From the NCBI RefSeq assembly GCF_001294575.1, contig NZ_CP012676.1:1302001-1366000 (forward strand): a stretch of 64,000 nucleotides of DNA, given 5' to 3'. Below are positions 31,228 to 40,233 of the stretch, in pieces. Source of the stretch: Pseudomonas versuta. GTDB taxonomy: Bacteria > Pseudomonadota > Gammaproteobacteria > Pseudomonadales > Pseudomonadaceae. The notes under the pieces were generated by a model. That model was not told the origin of the DNA, made no database searches, and saw nothing but the letters and a program-made list of their open reading frames with translations. The position numbers and the translations under genes are program-made. Position 1 is the first letter of the stretch; each line of letters begins with the position of its first letter.

Positions 31228-31276
31228 GGGTCTTGCCTCCGGGTTCTTGTTGTTTGTTGTGCACAGTGGCGGGTTT

Positions 31277-33451
31277 CTACTGCCGGGCTGACGTCTTTGC
31301 CGCCGCCATATCGCTCTTCAGATCATGGGCGCGCTTGATGATGTACTGGTGTACCAGCTCCACCTCATCCGGCTTGAGCTCTTCGGCGAACGACGGCATG
31401 CCGTCATTGACCCGGCCGCCGTAGACGATGCCGAGGAACATCTGGTGGTTCTCCTTGCTGAGCATGCGCAGATCTGGCAACACGCCGCCGCTGATGGCGT
31501 TAATGCCGTGACAGGTATCGCAGTGGCCGTTGAACAGCGCACGGCCCTGATCCACTTGTTCGGTGGTGCCGGTGAACGCCGGCGGGTCGACTTTGCGGTC
31601 GGCATATTTGTATTTCAGATCAGGCAGCCTGGCCGTGCCGCCGAGCTTGTAGGTCAGCACCTGGGCATTGGGCTTGACTCCGGCGCGTAACGACAGCGCC
31701 CCGGCAAAGGTGGAAAAAGCACCGCCCCAGCCCGCCATGAATGTCACGTACTGCTCGCCATCGACCTCATAAGTGACGGGCCCGGCCATTACCCCGGTGT
31801 TGGCCGGCTGCTCCCACAGGACGTCGCCCTTGTCCGCCGAATAGGCCACCACACGGCCGTCCGCCGTACCCTCGAACAGCAGATTGCCCGCTGTGCTCAA
31901 GGTGCCTCCGTTGAAGATGGTGGAGTACGGCACTTCCCAGCGAGCCTGCTGTTTGACCGGGTCCCAGGCGATCAGTTTGCCGGTCCAGGTATCCGCCAGC
32001 TTGCGCAGCCCCTTCGGGTCTTCAGGCATCATTCCGGTGTTGACCTGCAACTGGTACATGCTTTTGAATTTTTTGCGTGGAGGCTGGCCGTCGACGTCCT
32101 GGTACAACGCCGACATGATGTGTGCCGGGATGTAAACCAGCCCGGTCTGCGGGTTATAGGACATGGGCTGCCAGTCATGGGCGCCCCAGAATCCGGGCTG
32201 CACCCGCAGTGCTTTGTTCTGCGGATCGCGCCAATAGACGGCGGCTTTTTCGTCGACGATCGGGCGCCCGGTTTTCATGTCGACCCCGGTGGCCCAGTTG
32301 ATAGGGACGATGTTTTTGGCTGACAGCAATTCGCCGGTCTTGCGGTCGAGAACGTAAAAGAAACCATTCTTTGGCGACTGCATCAGCACCTGGCGCTGTT
32401 TACCGTTGATCTTCAGGTCCGCGAGCATGATGTGGGCGGTGGCGGTGAAGTCCCAGGCGTCGCCGGGAGTGGTCTGGTAGTGCCAGACGTACTCGCCGTT
32501 GTCGGGGTTGATGGCGACGATAGAGGACAGGAACAGGTTATCGCCCTTGCCCTCGGAGCGCAGGCGCGGATTCCACGACGAGGCATTGCCGACGCCGATA
32601 TACAGCAGGTTAAGTTTCGGGTCGTAGGACATCGAGTCCCAAACCGTACCGCCGCCCCCCTGCTCGACGAACTTGTCGCCGAACCAGGTCTTGCCGGCGA
32701 TTTTCATGGCCCTGTTTTCGGGCGGCAGTTTCGGATCACCCGGGACGGTAAAGAACCGCCAGTCCTGTTTGCCGGTGTTGGCGTCGTAGGCGGTGATGTA
32801 GCCGCGCACGCCATATTCGGCACCGCCGTTGCCGATGATTACCTTGCCTTTGACCACGCGCGGAGCGCCAGTGATGGTGATACTGCGAGCGGGGTCGGAG
32901 CGGGTGTCCACCGACCAGACCTTTTCCCCGGTCCGGGCGTCGATCGCTTCCAGGCGCCCGTCGAGTACGCCGACGAAGACTTTACCGCCCCATACCGCCA
33001 CGCCGCGATTCACCGCATCGCAACAGGCTTCGCCAGCACGACTGCGGTCGGAATGCGGGTCGTACTTCCACAACAGTTTGCCGTTACGGGCATCCAGCGC
33101 GTAGACCACCGAAAACGGTCCGGTGGTGTACATCACGCCGTCGACCACAATCGGTGTTGCCTCCACGCCACGGTCGATGTCCAGCTTGTAGGTCCAGGCC
33201 AGGCCCAGCCCCGCGACGTTGCTATCGTTGATTTTTTTCAGCGGGCTGAAGCGCTGCTCGTCGTAAGTGCGGCCGTGACTCATCCAGTTGCCGGGCTCCT
33301 GATCGGCAGCGCTGATGCGTGCACCATCCACGGCGGCGGGTTGATCGGCGGCGTAGCTTTGGGAGGTAAAGGCGACACTCAGGGCAATGGCAGTGATCAG
33401 CAGTCTGGCCGGTGCGCGGGGCAGACGAAGATATGGGCCGGATCGGTTCAT
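31277..33451 (-). CDS. PQQ-dependent quinohaemoprotein alcohol dehydrogenase
   Basis: Periplasmic type II quinohaemoprotein, 724 aa: an alcohol dehydrogenase propeller fused to cytochrome c. Signal peptide (about 1-34, ending SQSYA-AD). The eight-bladed PQQ domain has the adjacent disulfide Cys143-Cys144 (EACCDAVNRG) and catalytic Asp334 in GDAWDFTATA. The residue two after the catalytic Asp is Thr, not Asp, so it is the calcium rather than the lanthanide type. The C-terminal c-type haem domain has CDTCH at 644-648 and a probable Met685 axial ligand (DGMPSF). PQQ synthesis genes are not in the window. Operon with aldA; sigma-54 promoter upstream. Confidence 0.93.
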   Translation of the reverse strand: MNRSGPYLRLPRAPARLLITAIALSVAFTSQSYAADQPAAVDGARISAADQEPGNWMSHGRTYDEQRFSPLKKINDSNVAGLGLAWTYKLDIDRGVEATPIVVDGVMYTTGPFSVVYALDARNGKLLWKYDPHSDRSRAGEACCDAVNRGVAVWGGKVFVGVLDGRLEAIDARTGEKVWSVDTRSDPARSITITGAPRVVKGKVIIGNGGAEYGVRGYITAYDANTGKQDWRFFTVPGDPKLPPENRAMKIAGKTWFGDKFVEQGGGGTVWDSMSYDPKLNLLYIGVGNASSWNPRLRSEGKGDNLFLSSIVAINPDNGEYVWHYQTTPGDAWDFTATAHIMLADLKINGKQRQVLMQSPKNGFFYVLDRKTGELLSAKNIVPINWATGVDMKTGRPIVDEKAAVYWRDPQNKALRVQPGFWGAHDWQPMSYNPQTGLVYIPAHIMSALYQDVDGQPPRKKFKSMYQLQVNTGMMPEDPKGLRKLADTWTGKLIAWDPVKQQARWEVPYSTIFNGGTLSTAGNLLFEGTADGRVVAYSADKGDVLWEQPANTGVMAGPVTYEVDGEQYVTFMAGWGGAFSTFAGALSLRAGVKPNAQVLTYKLGGTARLPDLKYKYADRKVDPPAFTGTTEQVDQGRALFNGHCDTCHGINAISGGVLPDLRMLSKENHQMFLGIVYGGRVNDGMPSFAEELKPDEVELVHQYIIKRAHDLKSDMAAAKTSARQ

Positions 33452-33511
33452 GGGGCTCTCCGTTCTTATTAGAGCCGGGAGCGCATGTACTCCCGGCTGA
33501 ACAGAGCAAAA

Positions 33512-33526
33512 GCAAAGGCTGTGCCA
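33512..33526 (-). promoter_or_regulatory. Consensus sigma-54 (-24/-12) promoter of the PQQ dehydrogenase operon
   Basis: On the minus strand: TGGCACAGCCTTTGC, that is TGGCAC-N5-TTGC, with GG and GC 10 nt apart. It lies 61 nt before the dehydrogenase start codon. The convergent AcoR-like enhancer-binding protein makes the pairing very likely. Confidence 0.85.
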
Positions 33527-33590
33527 TGCGAGACAATTGCCAATATTTCAAAGGCTTAAGAGATTTATGGTGTGGAGATACTGTCTTGTT

Positions 33591-33637
33591 GCGCTACACC
33601 TGTTGCGTTTCGCAGAGTCCGCAGCGCTACAGCTGTT
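33591..33637 (-). promoter_or_regulatory. Direct-repeat candidate upstream activating sequence
   Basis: GCGCTACACCTGTT (33591-33604) and GCGCTACAGCTGTT (33624-33637) are direct repeats differing at one base, spaced 33 bp (about three helical turns). They start 65 bp upstream of the -24 element, the normal place for a bEBP enhancer. The inferred ligand protein is the AcoR-like regulator at 27.8-29.7 kb. Confidence 0.6.
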
Positions 33638-33690
33638 TCACGGATAGTGTGTTTGTTCGGCCTTGCTCCGGCTGTCAGGTAGTCGATGTC

Positions 33691-34911
33691 TCAGGCGAGG
33701 CGAGCCTGATTTCTCGATGTGAACAAGGCCAACACCGCAGCGAGCACCAGCAACATAGCGCTTGCGAAAAAGGTCATGCGGTAGCCACTCCCGTCGAACA
33801 ACAGGCCGCCGAGGGTAGAGCCCAGTGCAATGGAGAGCTGGATGACCGCCACCATCAGTCCACCACCGGCTTCAGCATCCTTGGGCAGCGCCCTGGCCAG
33901 CCATGACCACCACCCCACAGGTGCAGCCGTTGCAATCAGGCCCCACAGCCCCAGCAAAACAAAAGCTGCCACCACTGAGCTGCCAGCGACAATCAAGGAA
34001 AGGGCAATGGCGGCCATCAACAGTGGGATGCAGACCAGGACGCGGTACATGCCGGCTTTCAGGAAAGTACCGATCACAAGGGTTCCGACAACCCCCGCCA
34101 CACCGATAACCAGCAGGATCATCGACAACCGGGAGACATCTACGCCTGTGACGGTTTCCAGGAACGGGCGCAGATAGGTGAACAATACAAACTGCCCCAT
34201 GAAGAAGGTGCCCACACTCAACATGCCGAAACGGATCAAAGGGCTCTTGAGCAATCGAAAGACATTGCCAGCCCCCGTTTTACGCGGCGCCGCCGGCATG
34301 GCTGGCAGGCTGATCCACTGCCAGATAAACGCAATGATCGCTACCGGAATCAGGCAGAAAAAAGCCCCTCGCCAACCGATGACACTCCCCAGGTAGCTTC
34401 CCAGCGGGGCGGCCACTACGGTTGCCAAAGCATTGCCGCCGTTGAAGATTGCCAGCGCCCTGGGCACGCTACGGGGCGCAACCAGGCGCATGGCCATGGC
34501 TGCCGACATCGACCAGAACCCGCCAATCACCACCCCTATCAGCGCACGCCCCATCAGGTAGACCGTATAGTTTGGCGCCAGGCCGACCACCAGCCCCGAC
34601 ACGCACATGATTGCGGTCAGTAGCAGCAACAGCGTCTTGCGGTCCATAGCGCCCGCCAGCCTGGAAATCCAGAGGCTTGTCAGCACCGCGAAGGCACCGG
34701 AAATGGCAATGCCATACCCGGCCAGCCCTTCACTGATGTGCAGATCCGAAGCAATCGGTGTGAGCAAACTGACAGGCATGAACTCCGAGGCAATCAACGC
34801 GAATACGCACAGAGTCATCGCCAAGATGCCACCCCAGTGATCGGGGAGCGATTCAGTCTGCGGCGTGCCGGTGGCATCACCTGTGGGGGTGTCTAGTGGT
34901 TGAGCCGTCAT
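33691..34911 (-). CDS. MFS exporter, NepI-like (purine nucleoside/sugar efflux type)
   Basis: 12-TM DHA1-family exporter, 406 aa. N-tail MTAQPLDTPTGDATGTPQTE, then LAMTLCVFALIASEFMPVSLL and LWISRLAGAMDRKTLLL (motif A region). GRALIGVVIGGFWSMSAAMAMRLV resembles NepI/AraJ-type transporters. Substrate not determinable. Divergent from the LysR gene at 35151, with a 239-bp shared promoter region, so that regulator probably controls it. Confidence 0.85.
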   Translation of the reverse strand: MTAQPLDTPTGDATGTPQTESLPDHWGGILAMTLCVFALIASEFMPVSLLTPIASDLHISEGLAGYGIAISGAFAVLTSLWISRLAGAMDRKTLLLLLTAIMCVSGLVVGLAPNYTVYLMGRALIGVVIGGFWSMSAAMAMRLVAPRSVPRALAIFNGGNALATVVAAPLGSYLGSVIGWRGAFFCLIPVAIIAFIWQWISLPAMPAAPRKTGAGNVFRLLKSPLIRFGMLSVGTFFMGQFVLFTYLRPFLETVTGVDVSRLSMILLVIGVAGVVGTLVIGTFLKAGMYRVLVCIPLLMAAIALSLIVAGSSVVAAFVLLGLWGLIATAAPVGWWSWLARALPKDAEAGGGLMVAVIQLSIALGSTLGGLLFDGSGYRMTFFASAMLLVLAAVLALFTSRNQARLA

Positions 34912-35150
34912 TCAAAAAAATCTCATCAAATAGCTGTTGGCTTGTTCCTGGGAATCAAGTTCACGCGACCGTACAGATCCACGTGACCGGCGCCGATCAG
35001 GCTCTGCGGGGATCAAGGTTTTCATAGCTGCATTGAGGGGTGTCTCGCCATCATCAGTGTTGCGCTCCAGACAGGTGACAGAGCTTGACGTATTCGAGAT
35101 ATCTTGATTAGTAGGCATAATCTTCATGCAGTTTTGAGAAAAACTCAGCA

Positions 35151-36044
35151 ATGGCCCATACCAAAGTCAATGATATCCAGGCGTTTCTCGCGGTAGCCCG
35201 CGATCGAAGTTTTACCAAGGCCGCCGCCAAACTGGGGGTTACGCCTTCTGCGCTGAGTCATACGATCCGCGCGCTTGAACAAAGACTGGGGCTACGGCTG
35301 CTGGCCCGCACGACACGCAATGTGTCGCCGACAGAAGCCGGAGAAAGATTGATGCACTCGGTTGCTCCGCTTTTTGATCAGATCAACGCCGAGCTTGAAG
35401 CGTTGGGTGAGCTGCGGGACAAGCCCAGTGGCACGATCCGTATTTCCTGTACCGACGATCAAATTGAGTTGTGCATTCGGCCAATGCTTGCAGGCTTCCT
35501 CAAGCGCTACCCGGATATCACCCTTGAGTTCTACGTCGACTATGGATTTACCAACGTGGTCGAGGAGCGATTCGATGCTGGCATTCGCATGGGCGAATCG
35601 ATCAGCAAGGACATGATCGCGGTCCGCATAGGGCCGGACTGGCGGTTGGCGGTGGTGGGCTCTGCAGAATATTTCGAACGCAACCCGGCTCCGGCTACCC
35701 CCCATGAGCTGACCGGGCATGACTGCGTGAATATCCGGCACCGACCATCAGGGGCGATCTACGCCTGGGAATTTGAAAACAATGGTCAGGCTTTTACGGT
35801 CAAGGCAGATGGACAGCTGGTGTTCAACAGCATCATCCATGTTCTGAATGCCGCCGTTGATGGCATTGGTTTGGCCTACGTACCAGAGCAACTGGTAGCA
35901 CCGTATCTGGCCGACGGTCGACTCCAGCAAGTCCTGGCCCACTGGTGCCCCGAGTTTCAGGGTTACCACTTGTATTACCCCAACAGACGCCAGGCGTCTC
36001 CCGCCTTTACTGCATTGGTTCAAGCATTGAAATATAGAAGCTGA
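35151..36044 (+). CDS. LysR-family transcriptional regulator (exporter-linked)
   Basis: 297 aa. N-terminal LysR HTH (residues 1-62: AFLAVARDRSFTKAAAKLGVTPSALSHTIRALEQ in sequence, with RTTRNVSPTEAGERL) and a C-terminal periplasmic-binding-like effector domain from about 92. ATG 35151 is the natural start. Encoded head-to-head with the NepI-like exporter, the classical LysR arrangement, suggesting control of that gene. Effector unknown. Confidence 0.87.
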   Translation: MAHTKVNDIQAFLAVARDRSFTKAAAKLGVTPSALSHTIRALEQRLGLRLLARTTRNVSPTEAGERLMHSVAPLFDQINAELEALGELRDKPSGTIRISCTDDQIELCIRPMLAGFLKRYPDITLEFYVDYGFTNVVEERFDAGIRMGESISKDMIAVRIGPDWRLAVVGSAEYFERNPAPATPHELTGHDCVNIRHRPSGAIYAWEFENNGQAFTVKADGQLVFNSIIHVLNAAVDGIGLAYVPEQLVAPYLADGRLQQVLAHWCPEFQGYHLYYPNRRQASPAFTALVQALKYRS

Positions 36045-36165
36045 CCGTTCCATCCCCAGGGGCGCTCTTAGCGGATGCGGGCTTCCCTTGGGCAGCGCCC
36101 GGCGGGCGAGGGCAAATATTTCAAAATGTAGAAAAAATGTCGAAGGCTTGGTTGCTATTGAGTTA

Positions 36166-36184
36166 GATTATCATTAGCGTTATC
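36166..36184 (+). promoter_or_regulatory. Fur box upstream of the siderophore receptor
   Basis: GATTATCATTAGCGTTATC matches the 19-bp Fur consensus at 14 positions and lies 45 nt before the receptor start. It predicts iron repression. Confidence 0.65.
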
Positions 36185-36228
36185 AAGAATGACGTCTTCC
36201 TTGAATATTCAGCCGTAGGAATTTCAGC

Positions 36229-38331
36229 TTGAAACATCGTCTCCCCGCCAGCCTTTTGCTTGCCGGCGCTTGCAGCGCCATGCCTCTGGTTTATGCCGCT
36301 GAAGATTTGACGTTACCTGCCATGCAGATTGAAGGTAGCAATGAATATGTTGACGCTCCCAGCGTGGGCTACAAGGGCAATCCGGCTTCCAGCACAACCC
36401 GTCTGGGGCTGACCGACAAGCAAACCCCGCAGGCGGTGACCACCATTACCCGCCAGGCACTCGACGACTTCAAGATCACCGGCATCAAGGATGCGCTGCG
36501 CTCGGCACCTTCAGTGACGGTTGAGCAGACTGAAACCGACCGGACCGAATTCACTTCCCGCGGCTTCGATATCAACACCTTCCAGTACGACGGCGTGGGC
36601 ATGCCGTTCGTGGGGACCGTGCTGGTGGGTGACCAGGATCTGGCCGAGTTCGAGCAGATCGATATCCTGCATGGCGCCAACGGCTTGATGAGCGGGGCAG
36701 GCAACCCGTCGGCCACGGTCAACTTCGTGCGCAAGCGCCCGACCGAGACGTTCCAGGCGCAAGTCGACACCCGTGTCAGCTCCTGGGACGGGCGTCGTGT
36801 GGACGTGGATGTGTCCGGTCCGTTAACGTCCACCGCCAATGTGCGCGGCCGGTTTATCTATTCCCATGACAAGGGCAATTCATGGATGGATCGCTACAGC
36901 CACGAGCGCAACGTCGCTGCCGGCCTGTTGGCGTTCGACCTGTCCGATGCCGACACCGTGACCGTGGGCTTCTCCCAGCACAATAGCGATTCCAATGGCA
37001 GCACCTGGGGTAACTTGCCGCTGGTCGATAATGACGGCAAGCCCATCCACTATGGCAGCCGCAGCTCCAGCATCGGCCAGCCGTGGAGTTACTGGAACCT
37101 GCATACCCAGCGCGCATTCGCCGAGCTCAAACATGAGTTTGGCAACGGCTGGAACGCCACGCTCACGGCCACCGGCATCAATGAAAAGCAAGACACCAAC
37201 ATGATGTATGTCGCCGGGGTCAGCGGTGACGAGGCCTCGGTGTTTGCCGCCCACACCACCAGCGAGGCTCATCAATTACTGGGGGATGCCAAGGTCTCAG
37301 GCCCGTTCAGCCTGTTTGGCCGCGAGCATGAGTTGACCCTGGGGGCTGCCTACGGCCGTACCCATCAAAAGGCCCGGGAATACGACGCGGTTGAAGGGGG
37401 CTACTACGACGTATCGTTCCCGGACGTGTTGGCGGGGAATCTGGCCCGTCCGTCCTTCCTGTTTACCAGCGATACCAACACCCAGAACTTCAGCGACACC
37501 CAGAAAAGCCTGTACGCCGGTGCCCGATTCAGCCTGGCCGACGACCTGCACTGGATCGTTGGCGCACGAATGCTCAGCCTGGATGCTTCTGGCGACAGCT
37601 ACGGTTCCGATTACTACACCCGCGCCCACGGCAAGGTCACACCTTATACGGGCCTGGTGTACGACCTCGACAAGCAGTGGAGCGTCTATGGCAGCTGGAC
37701 GAAAATCTACAGCGCACAGTACAACCTGGGCGCCGACGGCAAGTTGCTTGCGCCACTGGAAGGCAAGAGCATGGAAGCCGGCGTCAAGGGCAGCCTGCTG
37801 GATAACCGCCTGAACCTCACGGCTGCTGCGTTCAAGACCGAACAGCAAAATGTGGCGGAGTACGCAGGCCTGGTCGACGGTCGATACGTCTATAACCCCA
37901 TGGACTACAAGAGCCACGGCGTTGAGCTGCAAGCCTCTGGCGAAGCACTGCCGGGTCTTGACCTGCTGGGTGGCTACACCTACGTACGCATCGACAACGA
38001 CGATGGCGACAGGGCGCGTAAATATGTGCCGACCCATAGCGTGCGCGGCATGCTGACCTATCGCCTGCCGAGCTTGCCAAAAGCCAAAGTGGGTACCCGG
38101 GTCAGCTGGCAGAGCGCGGTGCAGAACGACAATAACAGCGCGATCCGGCAAAACGCCTACGCGCTGCTCGACTTCATGGCCAGCTATGACATAGACAGCA
38201 ACTGGAGCACGTCGGTGAACCTGAACAACGTCACCGACCGCAAGTACCTGCTCTCGCTGTACAACAGCGCCACCACTGCCAGCTATGGTGCGCCGCGCAA
38301 CGTGGTTGCTTCTGTCACCTGGAAATACTGA
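36229..38331 (+). CDS. TonB-dependent siderophore receptor
   Basis: Outer-membrane ferri-siderophore receptor, 700 aa. TTG start with TAGGAATTTCAGC upstream; signal peptide MKHRLPASLLLAGACSAMPLVYA, cleaved near 24. Plug domain about 50-160 (TDKQTPQAVTTITRQ, ALRSAPSVTVEQTETDRTEF, QIDILHGANGLMSGAGNPSA), then the 22-strand barrel ending in an aromatic residue (VASVTWKY). No N-terminal signalling (STN) domain and no adjacent sigma/anti-sigma pair, so it is not a FecA/FpvA-type signal transducer. It is of the hydroxamate/FhuA-FoxA-like class by style; the exact siderophore is not assignable. Fur box upstream. Confidence 0.9.
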   Translation: MKHRLPASLLLAGACSAMPLVYAAEDLTLPAMQIEGSNEYVDAPSVGYKGNPASSTTRLGLTDKQTPQAVTTITRQALDDFKITGIKDALRSAPSVTVEQTETDRTEFTSRGFDINTFQYDGVGMPFVGTVLVGDQDLAEFEQIDILHGANGLMSGAGNPSATVNFVRKRPTETFQAQVDTRVSSWDGRRVDVDVSGPLTSTANVRGRFIYSHDKGNSWMDRYSHERNVAAGLLAFDLSDADTVTVGFSQHNSDSNGSTWGNLPLVDNDGKPIHYGSRSSSIGQPWSYWNLHTQRAFAELKHEFGNGWNATLTATGINEKQDTNMMYVAGVSGDEASVFAAHTTSEAHQLLGDAKVSGPFSLFGREHELTLGAAYGRTHQKAREYDAVEGGYYDVSFPDVLAGNLARPSFLFTSDTNTQNFSDTQKSLYAGARFSLADDLHWIVGARMLSLDASGDSYGSDYYTRAHGKVTPYTGLVYDLDKQWSVYGSWTKIYSAQYNLGADGKLLAPLEGKSMEAGVKGSLLDNRLNLTAAAFKTEQQNVAEYAGLVDGRYVYNPMDYKSHGVELQASGEALPGLDLLGGYTYVRIDNDDGDRARKYVPTHSVRGMLTYRLPSLPKAKVGTRVSWQSAVQNDNNSAIRQNAYALLDFMASYDIDSNWSTSVNLNNVTDRKYLLSLYNSATTASYGAPRNVVASVTWKY

Positions 38332-38358
38332 TCGCTCCAGAGGGTTCAATCTGATTGA

Positions 38359-38378
38359 GCCCCCGCTTCTGCGGGGGC
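38359..38378. terminator. GC hairpin after the receptor gene
   Basis: GCCCCCGC-TTCT-GCGGGGGC, a perfect 8-bp stem 27 nt after the receptor stop and 35 nt past the DUF1289 stop on the other strand. The plus side lacks a T tract. Confidence 0.55.
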
Positions 38379-38413
38379 AGTGGTGGCTGCCTTGATCTGA
38401 GTGCGCTGCACCA

Positions 38414-38596
38414 TTACCCCTGTGCTTTTTTCAGCCCTTTCAAGCGCACAGTCGCCCTCTGCACAGCGGCCATTTTTTCAGGCCGCTTCATGCGTTTCCA
38501 CTTTCTGATGTCTTCCTTGCTTCGCCCGCAACTCACGCACAGATCGCCACTGATCTGGCAAATCGAGATGCAGGGGTTTTCGATTTCTTTAGCCAT
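38414..38596 (-). CDS. DUF1289-domain protein
   Basis: 60 aa. Four-cysteine signature NPCISICQISGDLCVSCGRS, then EDIRKWKRMKRPEKMAAV, the DUF1289 pattern (C..IC.....C.GC.R...EI..W). Probably binds a metal; function unknown. A plus-strand open frame over the same stretch is non-coding. ATG 38596 begins MAKEIENPC, family-typical. Confidence 0.82.
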   Translation of the reverse strand: MAKEIENPCISICQISGDLCVSCGRSKEDIRKWKRMKRPEKMAAVQRATVRLKGLKKAQG

Positions 38597-38699
38597 TGTC
38601 AGTCACCTTGCTTACATGTGATTGAGTCAGGCGACGGGCCCGTTCGGGTTTTCCTGGAGGCATTGCAGGTTCCTTTGAAGAAGGGTGGGGCGCTTGGAA

Positions 38700-39614
38700 T
38701 CAGAGTGCTCGAAATTCGACCGTCAGGTGGCTGACTTCGTGAACCGGCTTGAGACGCTCACGAATGCTCTCGGTGTTTGCAGTGGCCTCACCCAGGACAC
38801 TGACGATGGCCGCATGGGCTTGCGGTCCAACCCGCCAGACGTGCAAATCCGTGATGGTCGCATCCCCGGGTTTCTCCACCAGTTCGCGGATTTCCTCGGC
38901 AACGTGCACATCGGTCTGGTCCAGCAATACACCTGCAGTGGCCCCCATCAAGGTCCATGCCCAGCGCGCGATAACGATGGCGCCGACGATGCCCATGGCC
39001 GGGTCCAGCCACACCCAGCCCAGATAGCGGCCGGCGAGCAGAGCAGCAATAGCCAGAACCGAAGTCAGCGCGTCCGCGAGGACATGGACGTAGGCCGATT
39101 TCAGATTGTTGTCGTTGCCGTGATGAGCATGGTCATGGCCATGATCATCATGATCGTGGCCGTGGCCCAGCAGCAGGGCACTGACAATGTTCACGATTAA
39201 TCCGGCAATCGCGATCAGCGTAGCGGTACCGAACTGAACTTCTGTTGGCTGCAAGAGGCGCATCACAGACTCAACGCCAATGCCCAGGGAGACCATGCCG
39301 AGAATCAATGCCGAGGCGAACCCGCCCAGGTCCCCGACCTTTCCGGTGCCGAAGCTGTAGCGCTGGCTGGACGCGTGGCGTTTGGCGTAAGCGTAAGCGA
39401 GGGCCGCGATGCCCAATGCCCCGGCATGGGTAGCCATATGAAAGCCATCGGCCAGCAACGCCATCGAACCCGTGAGATAGCCTGCGGTGATCTCGCCGAC
39501 CATCATCACCACGGTCAGTGCCACCACCCAAAGTGTGCGCCTGGCATTTTCGTCATGCGCCGAGCCAAGGAATACGTGCTCATGTGTGTGGTTGATGCTG
39601 TTCATATTGTTCAC
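38700..39614 (-). CDS. dmeF: Cation diffusion facilitator DmeF (Co/Ni efflux)
   Basis: Inner-membrane divalent metal/proton antiporter, 304 aa, with six TM helices. Metal site motif LLADGFHMATH (Asp56, His59) in TM2; a His/Asp-rich loop between TM4 and TM5 (residues 151-167, HGHDHDDHGHDHAHHGN); and a C-terminal cytoplasmic domain from about 225. DmeF-type CDFs export cobalt and nickel. It overlaps the upstream dmeR by 4 nt, and the pair is controlled from a common operator. Confidence 0.9.
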   Translation of the reverse strand: MNNMNSINHTHEHVFLGSAHDENARRTLWVVALTVVMMVGEITAGYLTGSMALLADGFHMATHAGALGIAALAYAYAKRHASSQRYSFGTGKVGDLGGFASALILGMVSLGIGVESVMRLLQPTEVQFGTATLIAIAGLIVNIVSALLLGHGHDHDDHGHDHAHHGNDNNLKSAYVHVLADALTSVLAIAALLAGRYLGWVWLDPAMGIVGAIVIARWAWTLMGATAGVLLDQTDVHVAEEIRELVEKPGDATITDLHVWRVGPQAHAAIVSVLGEATANTESIRERLKPVHEVSHLTVEFRAL

Positions 39615-39886
39615 TTGGAGTAACGGCGAATGGCTTCAAGCAGCTCTTCGACGCCCTTGTTGCGTTCTTCTTCGCTCAACGCAGGGTTAGCAACATGCTC
39701 GCGGGCGTGGTCCTCGATGATTTGCTCCATCAAGCCATTGATGGCACCACGAGTGGCGGCAACCAGGTGCAGTGTTTTGGCGCAATCGAGATCAGACGCC
39801 AAGGCCCGTTCTACGGCCTGGATCTGACCGGCGATACGTTTTACGCGTTTGAGAAGATCGTCTTTGTTTGCTGCGATATGACCCAT
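39611..39886 (-). CDS. dmeR: DmeR, RcnR/CsoR-family metal-sensing repressor
   Basis: 91-aa all-helical repressor. The metal ligands of E. coli RcnR are present at the same numbering: His3, Cys35, His60 and His64 (MGH..., DLDCAK, IIEDHAREH). Helix 2 segment ATRGAINGLMEQ is conserved. It should release DNA on nickel or cobalt binding and derepress dmeF, to which it is translationally coupled. The palindromic operator lies just upstream. Confidence 0.9.
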   Translation of the reverse strand: MGHIAANKDDLLKRVKRIAGQIQAVERALASDLDCAKTLHLVAATRGAINGLMEQIIEDHAREHVANPALSEEERNKGVEELLEAIRRYSK

Positions 39887-39917
39887 GGGATACCCCTCCT
39901 GCCTATATGGCGAGCAG

Positions 39918-39942
39918 TATAGGTATACCCCCTATACCTATG
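39918..39942. promoter_or_regulatory. DmeR operator (palindrome with C tract)
   Basis: ATAGGTATA-CCCCC-TATACCTAT: a perfect 9-bp inverted repeat around a five-base C tract, centred 44 nt before the dmeR start. RcnR/CsoR proteins bind exactly such A/T-flanked G/C tracts (A-tract geometry). Confidence 0.8.
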
Positions 39943-40011
39943 CAAGGTGGTCGCGTGCAGTCATCGTCTACCGCTGCAGGCAGGCAAGGGCGGCTTAGAT
40001 GGCTGGGGCAG

Positions 40012-40119
40012 GGTGGGTATGATTTGTAGGCTTATCTCAAGGAGGTGCTGAAGCGGCTGCCTGGGCAGCGAGCCAGAGAGATCGAGCAACTGCTGCCGCA
40101 TCAGTGGGTGCCTGCCTGA
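40012..40119 (+). pseudogene. IS66-family transposase remnant (C-terminal end)
   Basis: The frame 40021-40119 reads DL, a TAG, then AYLKEVLKRLPGQRAREIEQ and LLPHQWVPA before TGA. This matches the conserved IS66 transposase tail (..AYL..VL.RLP..R..EI..LLPH.W). The internal TAG and lack of any upstream part or complete ends show an old remnant. Confidence 0.72.
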
Positions 40120-40233
40120 TCAAGGGGTGTTCGCTGGCCGCTCATACCGGGTCGTCTGAGCCCATGATATCTTCGACTATGCAACGCTGGCTTTTCTGGT
40201 TTGACCGCTCACTCACATCACCAAGGGCATCAC

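Noticed and set aside
34912-35151. 79-codon minus-strand frame between the exporter and LysR genes
   Set aside because: It fills the divergent promoter region, abuts the exporter start without a ribosome site, and has no family features.
38355-38621. Plus-strand frame of 88 codons after the siderophore receptor
   Set aside because: It is antisense to the DUF1289 gene, whose cysteine signature is convincing.
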